In this document: positions 1 to 6,992 of the stretch, piece after piece
How positions within the stretch are numbered: the first letter of the stretch is position 1
Layout of the letters: every line of letters starts with the position of its first letter
IMG/VR virus record: IMGVR_UViG_3300008267_001162
Location: 1 to 28,864 of that record
Length of the DNA stretch: 28,864 bases
Direction: 5' to 3' (one strand)
DNA from: a virus
Made by a program: the position numbers and the translations under genes
The notes under the pieces: generated by a model
Told to the model about the DNA's origin: nothing
Database searches by the model: none
Seen by the model: only the letters and a program-made list of their open reading frames with translations

Positions 1-515
1 TCCCATAGGAACAATAAGTCATAAGGTAAATTACCTTTTTTCTGTTCATCTAACAAATCTAAAACAAATGCTGCTACGTCTTCAATAGTGTGTAATGTTT
101 CACGGTCAACATAAATGAAGTTACCTTCGTAATTTAAAACTTCACCTGTTGTTTCATCTACAATCTCATTTACATGAAGACCCATTTGAACAGCATGTTC
201 CCAATTCCATTTCATCTCAGTTACAATAAATACAGGTAAAACGCTCATTTTTTGAGCTGAAACCGCTGCTTCAATCATAGCGGTTGTTTTACCTGTATCA
301 CTGTGTCCGCGAAGAAGTACAATGTGGCCCATTGGAATCCCTGGTACTGATGTTACATCTTGAAATGCTGGACTCAGTGGGATCCATTTTTGCTCTTTAA
401 ATTTTACATTTGAATTGAGCATTTTCTTTTCCTTAAACTTAGTTAAATCAAATTTAGATTTAAGTTCAGAGGATAGAGCAGCCGTTAGCGATTCGCTTTT
501 TTTACTTCTTGCCAT
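1..515 (-). CDS. uvsX: UvsX/RecA-like recombinase, N-terminal part (runs off window)
   Basis: The ATG at 515-513 opens a frame that stays open to the window edge, giving 171 residues. Visible are a Walker A loop GHSDTGKTT at about residues 69-77, the strand VLPVFIVTE that follows it in phage RecA-like proteins, and YDLLFLWD at the edge, which fits the Walker B strand. This is the layout of the T4 UvsX family, the ATP-dependent strand-exchange recombinase used in recombination-dependent replication. The gene lies 11 bases downstream of the ssDNA-binding protein gene, its expected partner, so the two are probably co-transcribed. The start is chosen because it follows the previous stop directly and gives the usual basic N-terminal tail (MARSKKSES). 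A DnaB-type helicase was considered, but the Walker A sequence and strand order fit RecA/UvsX better. The C-terminus is not in the window. Confidence 0.88.
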   Translation of the reverse strand, partial: MARSKKSESLTAALSSELKSKFDLTKFKEKKMLNSNVKFKEQKWIPLSPAFQDVTSVPGIPMGHIVLLRGHSDTGKTTAMIEAAVSAQKMSVLPVFIVTEMKWNWEHAVQMGLHVNEIVDETTGEVLNYEGNFIYVDRETLHTIEDVAAFVLDLLDEQKKGNLPYDLLFLW

Positions 516-526
516 ATGTGTTTAGA

Positions 527-1357
527 TTAAAAGGGTAGGTCGTTATCTTCTTCGTCAAACAAAGCGTCAAACTTATCTGCTTTACTTACTTTTTCAGCCG
601 CAGGGGTTTTGAGTGAATAAGATTTAGCAGGTTTTTCAGCAACTACTTCTTCCTTTTCATCGTCGATGATTTCACCTTCAGCATATTCATCTTCAGGAGT
701 TAACCATTCTTGAAGTGCTTGTTTCATTTCATCATATGGGTATTTCTTAAATACTTCCATAGGATTAGGTTGGTTTTCAAGCAACGAGTTCATGGTAGCT
801 TTATCATCAGCCAATGGAGTTTCTTTAACTTTAGGCATGATAGTAGTTTTGTTGTAGTTTGTACCTGTTACTTCAGGACCTACAGTAGTCAATGTGATAT
901 CACGACCATTCATTACGTCGGTAAAATCACCAACATCTTCGTTATCAGCAAGATTCAAGAAATCCATGTACAATTCTTTACCAAACTGCCACAATTTAAC
1001 TCCTTCGCTTTCTTCACCACGTACAATTATGGGAACAAAGATACGCATTTTAGGGTCAAGCTTTTTAGCTAAGCGCCAGTTTTCCTTATCACTAGTAGTA
1101 CGCAATTGTTTTGCAAATTCTACGATAGGATCTTTTTCGCCCCAATTAATTGGAGATACCATAGTATTTTTTCCAATACCATAGTGAAAATACATCTCTG
1201 TGAAAGGGTTTTTCTTGTTGTGCTTATTAGGAACAACACGGATCACTTGTTTACCTACTGAAGGTTTCCAAAAGACAGATTTTTTTTCTCCGCTGCCTTT
1301 ACCGGATTGTTTTGACTGCATTGCTGACAGTCGGTTTCTCATTTCGTTTAAATCCAT
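527..1357 (-). CDS. 32: gp32-like single-stranded DNA-binding protein
   Basis: The 276-residue product matches T4-type gp32 in layout: a basic N-terminus (about 1-30), a core with KSVFWKPSVGKQVIRVVPNK and SPINWGEKDPIVEFAKQL, and an acidic C-terminal tail. It would coat ssDNA at forks and recombination intermediates and load or contact the recombinase and helicase. The protein has no cysteine at all, so the Zn site of T4 gp32 (one His, three Cys) is absent, as in some T4-like relatives. The tail ends DEEDNDLPF, which resembles the bacterial SSB C-terminal tip (D/E-rich, then IPF). It is the first gene of the visible uvsX pair and has a hairpin in its upstream region (1402-1425). No Shine-Dalgarno site precedes the ATG. 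Confidence 0.85.
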   Translation of the reverse strand: MDLNEMRNRLSAMQSKQSGKGSGEKKSVFWKPSVGKQVIRVVPNKHNKKNPFTEMYFHYGIGKNTMVSPINWGEKDPIVEFAKQLRTTSDKENWRLAKKLDPKMRIFVPIIVRGEESEGVKLWQFGKELYMDFLNLADNEDVGDFTDVMNGRDITLTTVGPEVTGTNYNKTTIMPKVKETPLADDKATMNSLLENQPNPMEVFKKYPYDEMKQALQEWLTPEDEYAEGEIIDDEKEEVVAEKPAKSYSLKTPAAEKVSKADKFDALFDEEDNDLPF

Positions 1358-1401
1358 AACTAATCAAATTTTGTTTGTAACATTAATATAATAAAAACCT
1401 T

Positions 1402-1425
1402 TTGAACTACCAAATTATAGTTCAA
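1402..1425 (-). promoter_or_regulatory. Hairpin between the 152-residue gene and the ssDNA-binding protein gene
   Basis: An 8-bp perfect inverted repeat (TTGAACTA / TAGTTCAA on the minus strand) with an 8-base loop that contains the stop codon of the upstream gene. A short T run (TTTTT) follows after a few bases. It could be a weak intrinsic terminator or attenuator, or an RNA structure controlling the ssDNA-binding protein. T4 gene 32 is known to be autoregulated through a structured leader, but no sequence similarity to that leader is claimed here. Confidence 0.45.
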
Positions 1426-1873
1426 CAATCTTATAAACTTTTGTGTTTAATTGCTTTAGGTCCCCGTTCTGGGTTAGAAGAATACAATTTTGGTAGTGTT
1501 GCCAGTTTACACGATATGAAGTATCAACTACTCCACTATTTAATTTTTTAATTAAATCGTTTAAGGCATTAATTGTATATAGTGTATTTGTTTCTTTTTT
1601 ACGATGCACTAAGATCGTATTTACAGGAATGTTATTCACATTAACTTGTTCAACGTTATAAGTAATTACATACTCATCTGTGCTCTTAACAAATAAGACG
1701 AACATCTTATTGTACATAATAGAATATGCCTTCGATATGCTTGTAACCATATCGTCAAGAGCACTTTCCTCTACAAACGTACAAAATAACTTGTTATTCA
1801 AATCTTTAATATTTAATTGGGCTTTCTCCCAATAAATATCATAATAATTATTCAAAGTCGTAACTGCTTCCAT
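1415..1873 (-). CDS. Unknown 152-residue protein of the replication module
   Basis: The family is not recognised. The 152-residue product is rich in Asn, Lys, Ile and Thr, has two cysteines, and shows no signal peptide or membrane segment. Alternating hydrophobic strands such as NKMFVLFVKSTDEYVITYNV suggest a small alpha/beta fold. Its start overlaps the end of the polymerase-like gene by 26 bases, so translation is likely coupled and a role in replication is plausible by context only. The overlap, the lack of a competing frame and the ordinary amino acid composition argue that it is a real gene. Confidence 0.6.
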   Translation of the reverse strand: MEAVTTLNNYYDIYWEKAQLNIKDLNNKLFCTFVEESALDDMVTSISKAYSIMYNKMFVLFVKSTDEYVITYNVEQVNVNNIPVNTILVHRKKETNTLYTINALNDLIKKLNSGVVDTSYRVNWQHYQNCILLTQNGDLKQLNTKVYKIVEL

Positions 1874-3128
1874 TTTTAACCTTTATTTGTAAACCTTTAT
1901 TTTTAAAAACATTTTCTATATCATTCATCAAATTTTCACTCGCATCATAATCAAACAAAAAACTATCGTACGTATATAATACTAACTTAGTATTTTTGCC
2001 TCTTAACAACTTGTGTATTTCCATCAATATACAAACATTTGTTGACGTCTCCAAGTTTTGTAGAATATAATTAAACAATTTTTGTGGATTCATGTTATCC
2101 AGCTCGCTCTTTTTAAAGCAATAACTTGAATTTGGCACAATAACTTGCCCCGAGTTATTAAACTCTTTCCAGTTATTATCAATAAATTTTTTTACTTGTT
2201 GAAAAAATTCAAGGTGCTCATACTCCTTAAATACGCCTCCGTATAGTTGCTTAAACGTGAGCTCTTTTGCTTCTTTATAGCTTGTGCCGTAGAGATCTGC
2301 GAATGCTTGGTGGACATCCGTAGTGCCAAAATCAAAGGCAACCAAACGACTAGCGAGATGAGGATGGTATGCACTAATATCGAGCTCCACAAACTCATGA
2401 CTCGATATAAAGCTCCCCCTTGCGCCATTATCTTTGTTTAGTGCGGCAAAATTAACGCCATTAAAAGAGTTACTTGGTCTACGTGTAGTTGTAGAAAGGT
2501 TGTAACTTGTGTAAACCCGTCCGTTGTTAACAGAGTAAAAATCTTTTGTGGGTTTAAAATGTTGGTTAAAAACTGTTTCATCTATGTTTATTCCGTTTTT
2601 TTCGATTCCAAAGAATGCGATTGTGGTTTTGTTGTTGTAAAAGTCAAAATATGCGGGTAAATCTGTTGTAAAATGCTGTTTTACTTTATTATAAATATGT
2701 TCACATACCTCATAGTGTTTAACTATCGGTATAAGTTTGTTGGTTTTTTGATAATCCGGATACTTGTTGTAAAAGTATGTATGTGTTTGGGTTAGTTCTG
2801 GTATATACGGATTCGAAATTAGATTTACATCAAGCAGGCTTTTAATGGGAAAATAATATAATGCATTTTTCTTATCACGCACCCACAACTGCTTTACTTC
2901 TTGTAATAATGTGTTTACTAACGTCTTATTAACATTTAAAGTCTCACTATGGTCGATACATAGCATATAACCTTTATTGTCACTAAACGGCCTATAATAA
3001 ACTAAAGATACATCGTTTAAAGCAGGATGTACTTTATCATGCAATGGGATAATTTCTACAAATGCTTCTTTAAATCCCCTATTAATTAGATAATTAATCT
3101 GCTCTTCCGTTTCTATTAACCAAAACAT
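1848..3128 (-). CDS. Divergent family A DNA polymerase-like protein, polymerase domain only
   Basis: The 426-residue product carries the palm and fingers order of DNA polymerase I. Residues 204-240 (GRVYTSYNLSTTTRRPSNSF onwards) match the region before motif A in Pol I. Motif A is VELDISAYHPHLASRL with Asp250. DVHQAFADLYG corresponds to the conserved DIH segment. Motif B is KELTFKQLYGG (Lys288, Tyr296, Gly297). Motif C is LVLYTYDSFLFDY (Asp388). Motif C is altered: the usual His-Asp-Glu is Tyr-Asp-Ser. The N-terminal 180 residues are too short and too degenerate for a clear 3'-5' exonuclease; an inactive relic is possible. Length is well below Klenow-type enzymes (about 600 residues). The adjacent ssDNA-binding and recombinase genes support a replication role. 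T4 itself uses a family B enzyme, so this would be a replacement or an auxiliary polymerase. Confidence 0.75.
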   Translation of the reverse strand: MFWLIETEEQINYLINRGFKEAFVEIIPLHDKVHPALNDVSLVYYRPFSDNKGYMLCIDHSETLNVNKTLVNTLLQEVKQLWVRDKKNALYYFPIKSLLDVNLISNPYIPELTQTHTYFYNKYPDYQKTNKLIPIVKHYEVCEHIYNKVKQHFTTDLPAYFDFYNNKTTIAFFGIEKNGINIDETVFNQHFKPTKDFYSVNNGRVYTSYNLSTTTRRPSNSFNGVNFAALNKDNGARGSFISSHEFVELDISAYHPHLASRLVAFDFGTTDVHQAFADLYGTSYKEAKELTFKQLYGGVFKEYEHLEFFQQVKKFIDNNWKEFNNSGQVIVPNSSYCFKKSELDNMNPQKLFNYILQNLETSTNVCILMEIHKLLRGKNTKLVLYTYDSFLFDYDASENLMNDIENVFKNKGLQIKVKNGSSYDFE

Positions 3129-3141
3129 TTATTATAACCAT

Positions 3142-3804
3142 TTATTGATAATATTTAATATAATCAAATCTTAGGTATTCTCCAAGTTTAGGTAAACGAT
3201 TTCTTTTTTCAGCTAATTCAACTATGTTTCTATTTACTTTAGCTACATTTTCTTTATTACCTGTTAAAATCCAAGTTATAGTAAATGGCTGATAAATTGA
3301 AAATTCAATTTGAGGATCTTGAGCAACTAATTTATCAAATTGTTCTTGATTAATCTCAATATACAATATTTGATTTGTTTGTTTGCAAAAATATCTTTGA
3401 AATTCTCCGTTTTGATAATCTTGTTGAGTTGGTTGGGTTGGAGAATAATAAGGTAAAATTTTAACTGGGGGGTTATAAATGTTTATATTCTTTAATTGAG
3501 CATAATTCAAAGCCGAATTATAATCTAAAGAGGTAACCGCATCTATTGCTCCCGGATTATGAGATGAAAAGATAGTAGCTGTTGAGGTTCTTATTACTGT
3601 TGAAGAATCACCTTCATCTTTTACTACAGGTTCAACTTTAATTAGTTCTTGGTTAGGTCTATCATCAGGTGTTTTTCCAGTAAATGCTCTTCCTGTACTT
3701 GTTAAGTAATAATATCCTGTATATGGGGTTTGGGTTAATTCAGTAACATACTCATCCCCATTAGTATACAAATTAGTTTTTATTTGAGATTTAGGATAAT
3801 ACAT
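3142..3804 (-). CDS. Unknown 220-residue protein, probable virion or baseplate component
   Basis: The family is not identified. The product is rich in Tyr, Thr, Asn and Pro, starts MYYPKSQIKTNLYTNGDEYV, and contains a G-Y-Y-Y-L-T-S-T-G-R-A-F-T-G-K turn-rich segment near residues 30-45. No membrane segment, signal peptide or catalytic motif is visible. The start codon lies one base after the stop of the 961-residue hub gene, so it is almost certainly in the same late operon. The polymerase-like gene follows after a 13-base gap. Context suggests a structural role at the end of the baseplate gene block, but the sequence alone does not show this. Confidence 0.6.
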   Translation of the reverse strand: MYYPKSQIKTNLYTNGDEYVTELTQTPYTGYYYLTSTGRAFTGKTPDDRPNQELIKVEPVVKDEGDSSTVIRTSTATIFSSHNPGAIDAVTSLDYNSALNYAQLKNINIYNPPVKILPYYSPTQPTQQDYQNGEFQRYFCKQTNQILYIEINQEQFDKLVAQDPQIEFSIYQPFTITWILTGNKENVAKVNRNIVELAEKRNRLPKLGEYLRFDYIKYYQ

Positions 3805-3805
3805 C

Positions 3806-6691
3806 TTATACTATTGGGTATGTTGTTAATTGACCTTTACTTGCTTGAGCTATAAATGTGGCTATTCTTTTACTTTCAATTTTACCACCTATTCTAATAT
3901 GGAAGTGACCTGCAGTTGCAGCTGATGATGGGTAATCATATTCGTTAATAAAGCTAACTATTTTGCTTTGATTACCTGCGGCAAATCCACCTAATATTTT
4001 ATCTACCGCATTTTTATTTTCTGTTGTTAAAGGTGAAATTGTAAAATCTAATCCTTGTCCAGAAGTGTGTGATGATCTATAAGACAATCTTTGGTGATAA
4101 GCATCATTACCTCCAGTTACTGTAATTATTAAACTTGGGAATTGTTTTTTAATTTCTCTAAATACTGAAGCAGCATAATCTACTAGATCACTTGAAATAT
4201 CTCCACCGTTAGATAATTCTCTACCTTTTTCACGGTACCCTAAACTTGCTAAGATTGTTCTTAATCTGTCAGCGTTTGGTGTAGAACCTACTGGGGTTAG
4301 GGATGTGCCTCTACTTGTATCTCTAGCAGAACCAGCTGCTACCGTACCTTTAGCAATCGAAGAACCAAATGGATTTTTAGGTACAGCAATAGATTCTAAA
4401 GTAGTAGTCCATTCATTATTTTGAATAGTATTAGTTATACCTTTAATTAAAAATTCTAATGCTGTAGGATAATTTGAAGGTAAAAAACTAGAATCAGCTA
4501 CATATTTTTGATAAACTTTCATTCCTGAAAGTCCATCCATTGTTAATTGTAAATCAAAAGGTAAAAATCCAATATTTGGAGAAGATGGTTTTGTAGATAA
4601 TGCTGAAAAATTATTATTTTGTGCGGCTACAGATGCTTCATCAGATGTTAAACCTGCTGCTTGTAAAGATTGTTTAGCTTGATCATACTCATAAAATGTA
4701 ACAGCAGTGTTAGTAAAATTAGTAATTGCTTCTTGGTTCCATTTTGGTTTTGTAGTACCCTTATAAGAACCTAAATCACGTAAGAAAACATTAAAAGCTC
4801 CTATAGCACCTTTATAATTTTCATTAATTGAACCACTTCCTTCTGTTTTTGAGTCTGTTGGATTATAAATAGTTTTTTTAAATCTATCATCTAATCCAGC
4901 ATTCATGCGAGATAAAGCTGTTGAATCTTGTCCTACTACATATCCATTAGATGTGGCACCTACAGTAATCATAGTTGCTAAATTAGGTGGAATTGTAGTA
5001 TTAAAACTTATATCTCTAATAAAACCAGCATGCGATTGACCTTTTTCCCAACCATCATCAGATATTAATTTATTTTTATCATCATAAATTTTACCTTGTC
5101 CATAATAATATCCGTAAACATCAAATGAAGCTAATATTGTTGGTTTTCCTTGTTTTTTTAACCATGAATCTCTATCGGGTAATACTACTTCATCTGTAAA
5201 TCGAATTGTGTTTTCATCCGCATCAACAGTAGGTTCTAATTTATTAAAATTGCCAGTAGCATTGTTCCAACCTTGACATAAACAATTTAATAAATCATAT
5301 AATGGAACCTTACCATCTTCATTTTTTAATGAATTCATTTGAGTAAGAATGTATTGCATATTAAAATAAGCATTCATTATCTTACCGTATTGATTTTTAC
5401 CATTTGGGGCTGAAACTACAAAATCATTAGTCCCTGCAGCAAATTCTACAAAACCACTTGGAGTATTAAAAACCTTATTAAAAATACAAACTCCAGGATC
5501 TGTACTAATTTGACGAGCCATTAAATATATAATATTAGACTCTATATCAGTATCTATTTTTTGTATAGGAATATCTGGTGTATCAACTTTTGGTAAAACT
5601 GTATTTTGAATAAATTCTAAAAAATACCCTAATCTAATATAATATTGAGCAGGACTTCCTTCATATTGTTGTCTAAAAGCAACAATATCTCCGGAGGTAT
5701 CACCTGTTAATCTAGAAATACCAGCTCCAGTTGCTCCTAAAGGTTGAAGTTTTTGTTGTAAATTATAAAACTTTTTTCCTATTTCATGAACATTAGCAAA
5801 AGATTTAATTACTTCTTCTGGAGAAGGTTCTGGTGGTGGACCAGCTGCTGTTCCTGCAGTACCTGAGGTACCTGATGTGCCTGTTGTGCCTGTTGTATTG
5901 GCTGAGGGTCCACCAGGTAAAAGAGCATTTGTTTTTAAAGATTCAATAACATCACCTAAACTTCTTAAAGTTACAGTAATATCATAAGCTCCTTCTTTAG
6001 TAAAGGTCCATGTAAAATTAACCACTTTACCTATAATAGCATCATAATTTCCATAAGATGATTTTATTTTTGAGGATATTTTAGAATAATAATTATCATA
6101 TTTTATTTTACCTGTTAAAAAATCATCTGCTAAACTATGAGGATTATCAGATATATAAACATTATTATTATCATAATAAGAACTATTACCCCATTCTAAC
6201 AACATCGAATATCCTAAACGCAAATATAAAACATCAATAATATCAAATTGATTTCTATTATTTGCTCTAATATTAATAGTAGCCGTTTTTAATGAACCTC
6301 TAGTTTCTGTCTTAATAGTAGCTTGAGTAATACCAGGCATTGGATTTAAACCAAATGCTGTACCCCCCATACCATAAGCATAATTGTTAAAATCTCCTAC
6401 ACCAGGCCATATACCACCTCTTTGATAAGTTTCTTGAACTCCTCTAGTAGGGGATTCATTTGTAGTTCCATTGAATAAAACAAATCTAGAAGCTAATTCT
6501 GTTCCACTATATGGTATTCCCCTAACAGGATTAGTTACATCAACTGAAGAAATTAATTTACACCAACCTGTTCGAGCTTGTAAAAAAGATAATATTTGAT
6601 TATCTCTATCACTAGCACCATAGATTGTTTGTCTTTGTTTTATTTGACTTATAATTACTGGATCAAAACCTTCCCCTACTATGTTAGCCAT
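3806..6691 (-). CDS. Baseplate hub/tail-lysin candidate with C-terminal LAS (M15-type) peptidase domain
   Basis: A 961-residue structural protein. Residues from about 803 to 940 look like a LAS-type zinc peptidase (lysostaphin, D-Ala-D-Ala peptidase, hedgehog fold): SSHTSGQGLDF supplies His875 and Asp882 spaced H-x6-D, and GHFHIRIGG supplies the HxH pair (His929, His931). Enzymes of this type cut the peptide part of peptidoglycan. The N-terminal part is strand-rich and includes a segment LGYSMLLEWGNS near residue 155, and a Gly-Thr-Ser linker lies near residues 262-283 before a Pro-rich stretch. By position next to a LysM-like and a tube-cap-like gene it is the best candidate for the job T4 gives to gp27/gp5: puncturing and locally digesting the cell wall. 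The hub role is inferred. The peptidase fold is fairly clear, but the cleaved bond is not. Confidence 0.72.
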   Translation of the reverse strand: MANIVGEGFDPVIISQIKQRQTIYGASDRDNQILSFLQARTGWCKLISSVDVTNPVRGIPYSGTELASRFVLFNGTTNESPTRGVQETYQRGGIWPGVGDFNNYAYGMGGTAFGLNPMPGITQATIKTETRGSLKTATINIRANNRNQFDIIDVLYLRLGYSMLLEWGNSSYYDNNNVYISDNPHSLADDFLTGKIKYDNYYSKISSKIKSSYGNYDAIIGKVVNFTWTFTKEGAYDITVTLRSLGDVIESLKTNALLPGGPSANTTGTTGTSGTSGTAGTAAGPPPEPSPEEVIKSFANVHEIGKKFYNLQQKLQPLGATGAGISRLTGDTSGDIVAFRQQYEGSPAQYYIRLGYFLEFIQNTVLPKVDTPDIPIQKIDTDIESNIIYLMARQISTDPGVCIFNKVFNTPSGFVEFAAGTNDFVVSAPNGKNQYGKIMNAYFNMQYILTQMNSLKNEDGKVPLYDLLNCLCQGWNNATGNFNKLEPTVDADENTIRFTDEVVLPDRDSWLKKQGKPTILASFDVYGYYYGQGKIYDDKNKLISDDGWEKGQSHAGFIRDISFNTTIPPNLATMITVGATSNGYVVGQDSTALSRMNAGLDDRFKKTIYNPTDSKTEGSGSINENYKGAIGAFNVFLRDLGSYKGTTKPKWNQEAITNFTNTAVTFYEYDQAKQSLQAAGLTSDEASVAAQNNNFSALSTKPSSPNIGFLPFDLQLTMDGLSGMKVYQKYVADSSFLPSNYPTALEFLIKGITNTIQNNEWTTTLESIAVPKNPFGSSIAKGTVAAGSARDTSRGTSLTPVGSTPNADRLRTILASLGYREKGRELSNGGDISSDLVDYAASVFREIKKQFPSLIITVTGGNDAYHQRLSYRSSHTSGQGLDFTISPLTTENKNAVDKILGGFAAGNQSKIVSFINEYDYPSSAATAGHFHIRIGGKIESKRIATFIAQASKGQLTTYPIV
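5845..5905 (-). repeat. Short Gly-Thr-Ser repeat linker inside the hub gene
   Basis: Minus-strand codons here encode TGTTGTSGTSGTAGTA, the same triplet pattern that fills the giant fibre gene at 21480-28864. It is followed by a Pro-rich stretch (GPPPEPSPEE). It probably forms a flexible or extended linker between the N-terminal hub region and the rest of the protein. The shared DNA pattern could allow recombination with, or origin from, the fibre gene. Confidence 0.7.
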
Positions 6692-6692
6692 A

Positions 6693-6992
6693 TTAAGCGT
6701 TTATTATATTAAAATCTTGAACAATAACAGAGTAATTTGCTGGAATTCGGATTTGAATTCCTTCAGGAATTACTAAAGTACTTTGATTTACTTTATCAGT
6801 ATTAGCAATTGATATTACCCACCATAAAGAACTATTACCATAATATTGTTGAGATAAAATATCAAATCTATCTCCTTGAGTAGTATAAACATAAATATCA
6901 TTTGAAGACAAAGGTACTTCAGGATATCTTGATGTTTGATACACTAAATTTCCTTCAATTTTTGTTTTTGGTATGTTCTGATATCTATTCAT
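6693..6992 (-). CDS. Small LysM-like tail/baseplate protein
   Basis: The 99-residue product has a LysM-like core from about residue 31: YVYTTQGDRFDILSQQYYGN followed by SSLWWVISIAN and then PEGIQIRIPAN. This is the pattern of small LysM proteins found in contractile tails, where the fold acts as a protein-protein clamp between tail or baseplate subunits instead of binding peptidoglycan. T4 gp53 is thought to use such a domain. Its start codon overlaps the stop of the 662-residue baseplate gene by one base, and the hub gene follows after one base, indicating coupled translation. The LysM-like call is good; the specific equivalence to gp53 is only a suggestion. Confidence 0.75.
   Translation of the reverse strand: MNRYQNIPKTKIEGNLVYQTSRYPEVPLSSNDIYVYTTQGDRFDILSQQYYGNSSLWWVISIANTDKVNQSTLVIPEGIQIRIPANYSVIVQDFNIINA

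Noticed and set aside
710-1391. Plus-strand frames opposite the ssDNA-binding protein gene
   Set aside because: Overlapping antisense frames of a clear gp32-like gene, with no recognisable domain or start region.
2692-2699. TATTTATA word inside the polymerase-like gene
   Set aside because: It lies within coding sequence, has no nearby start and different flanks; one chance match is expected in AT-rich DNA.
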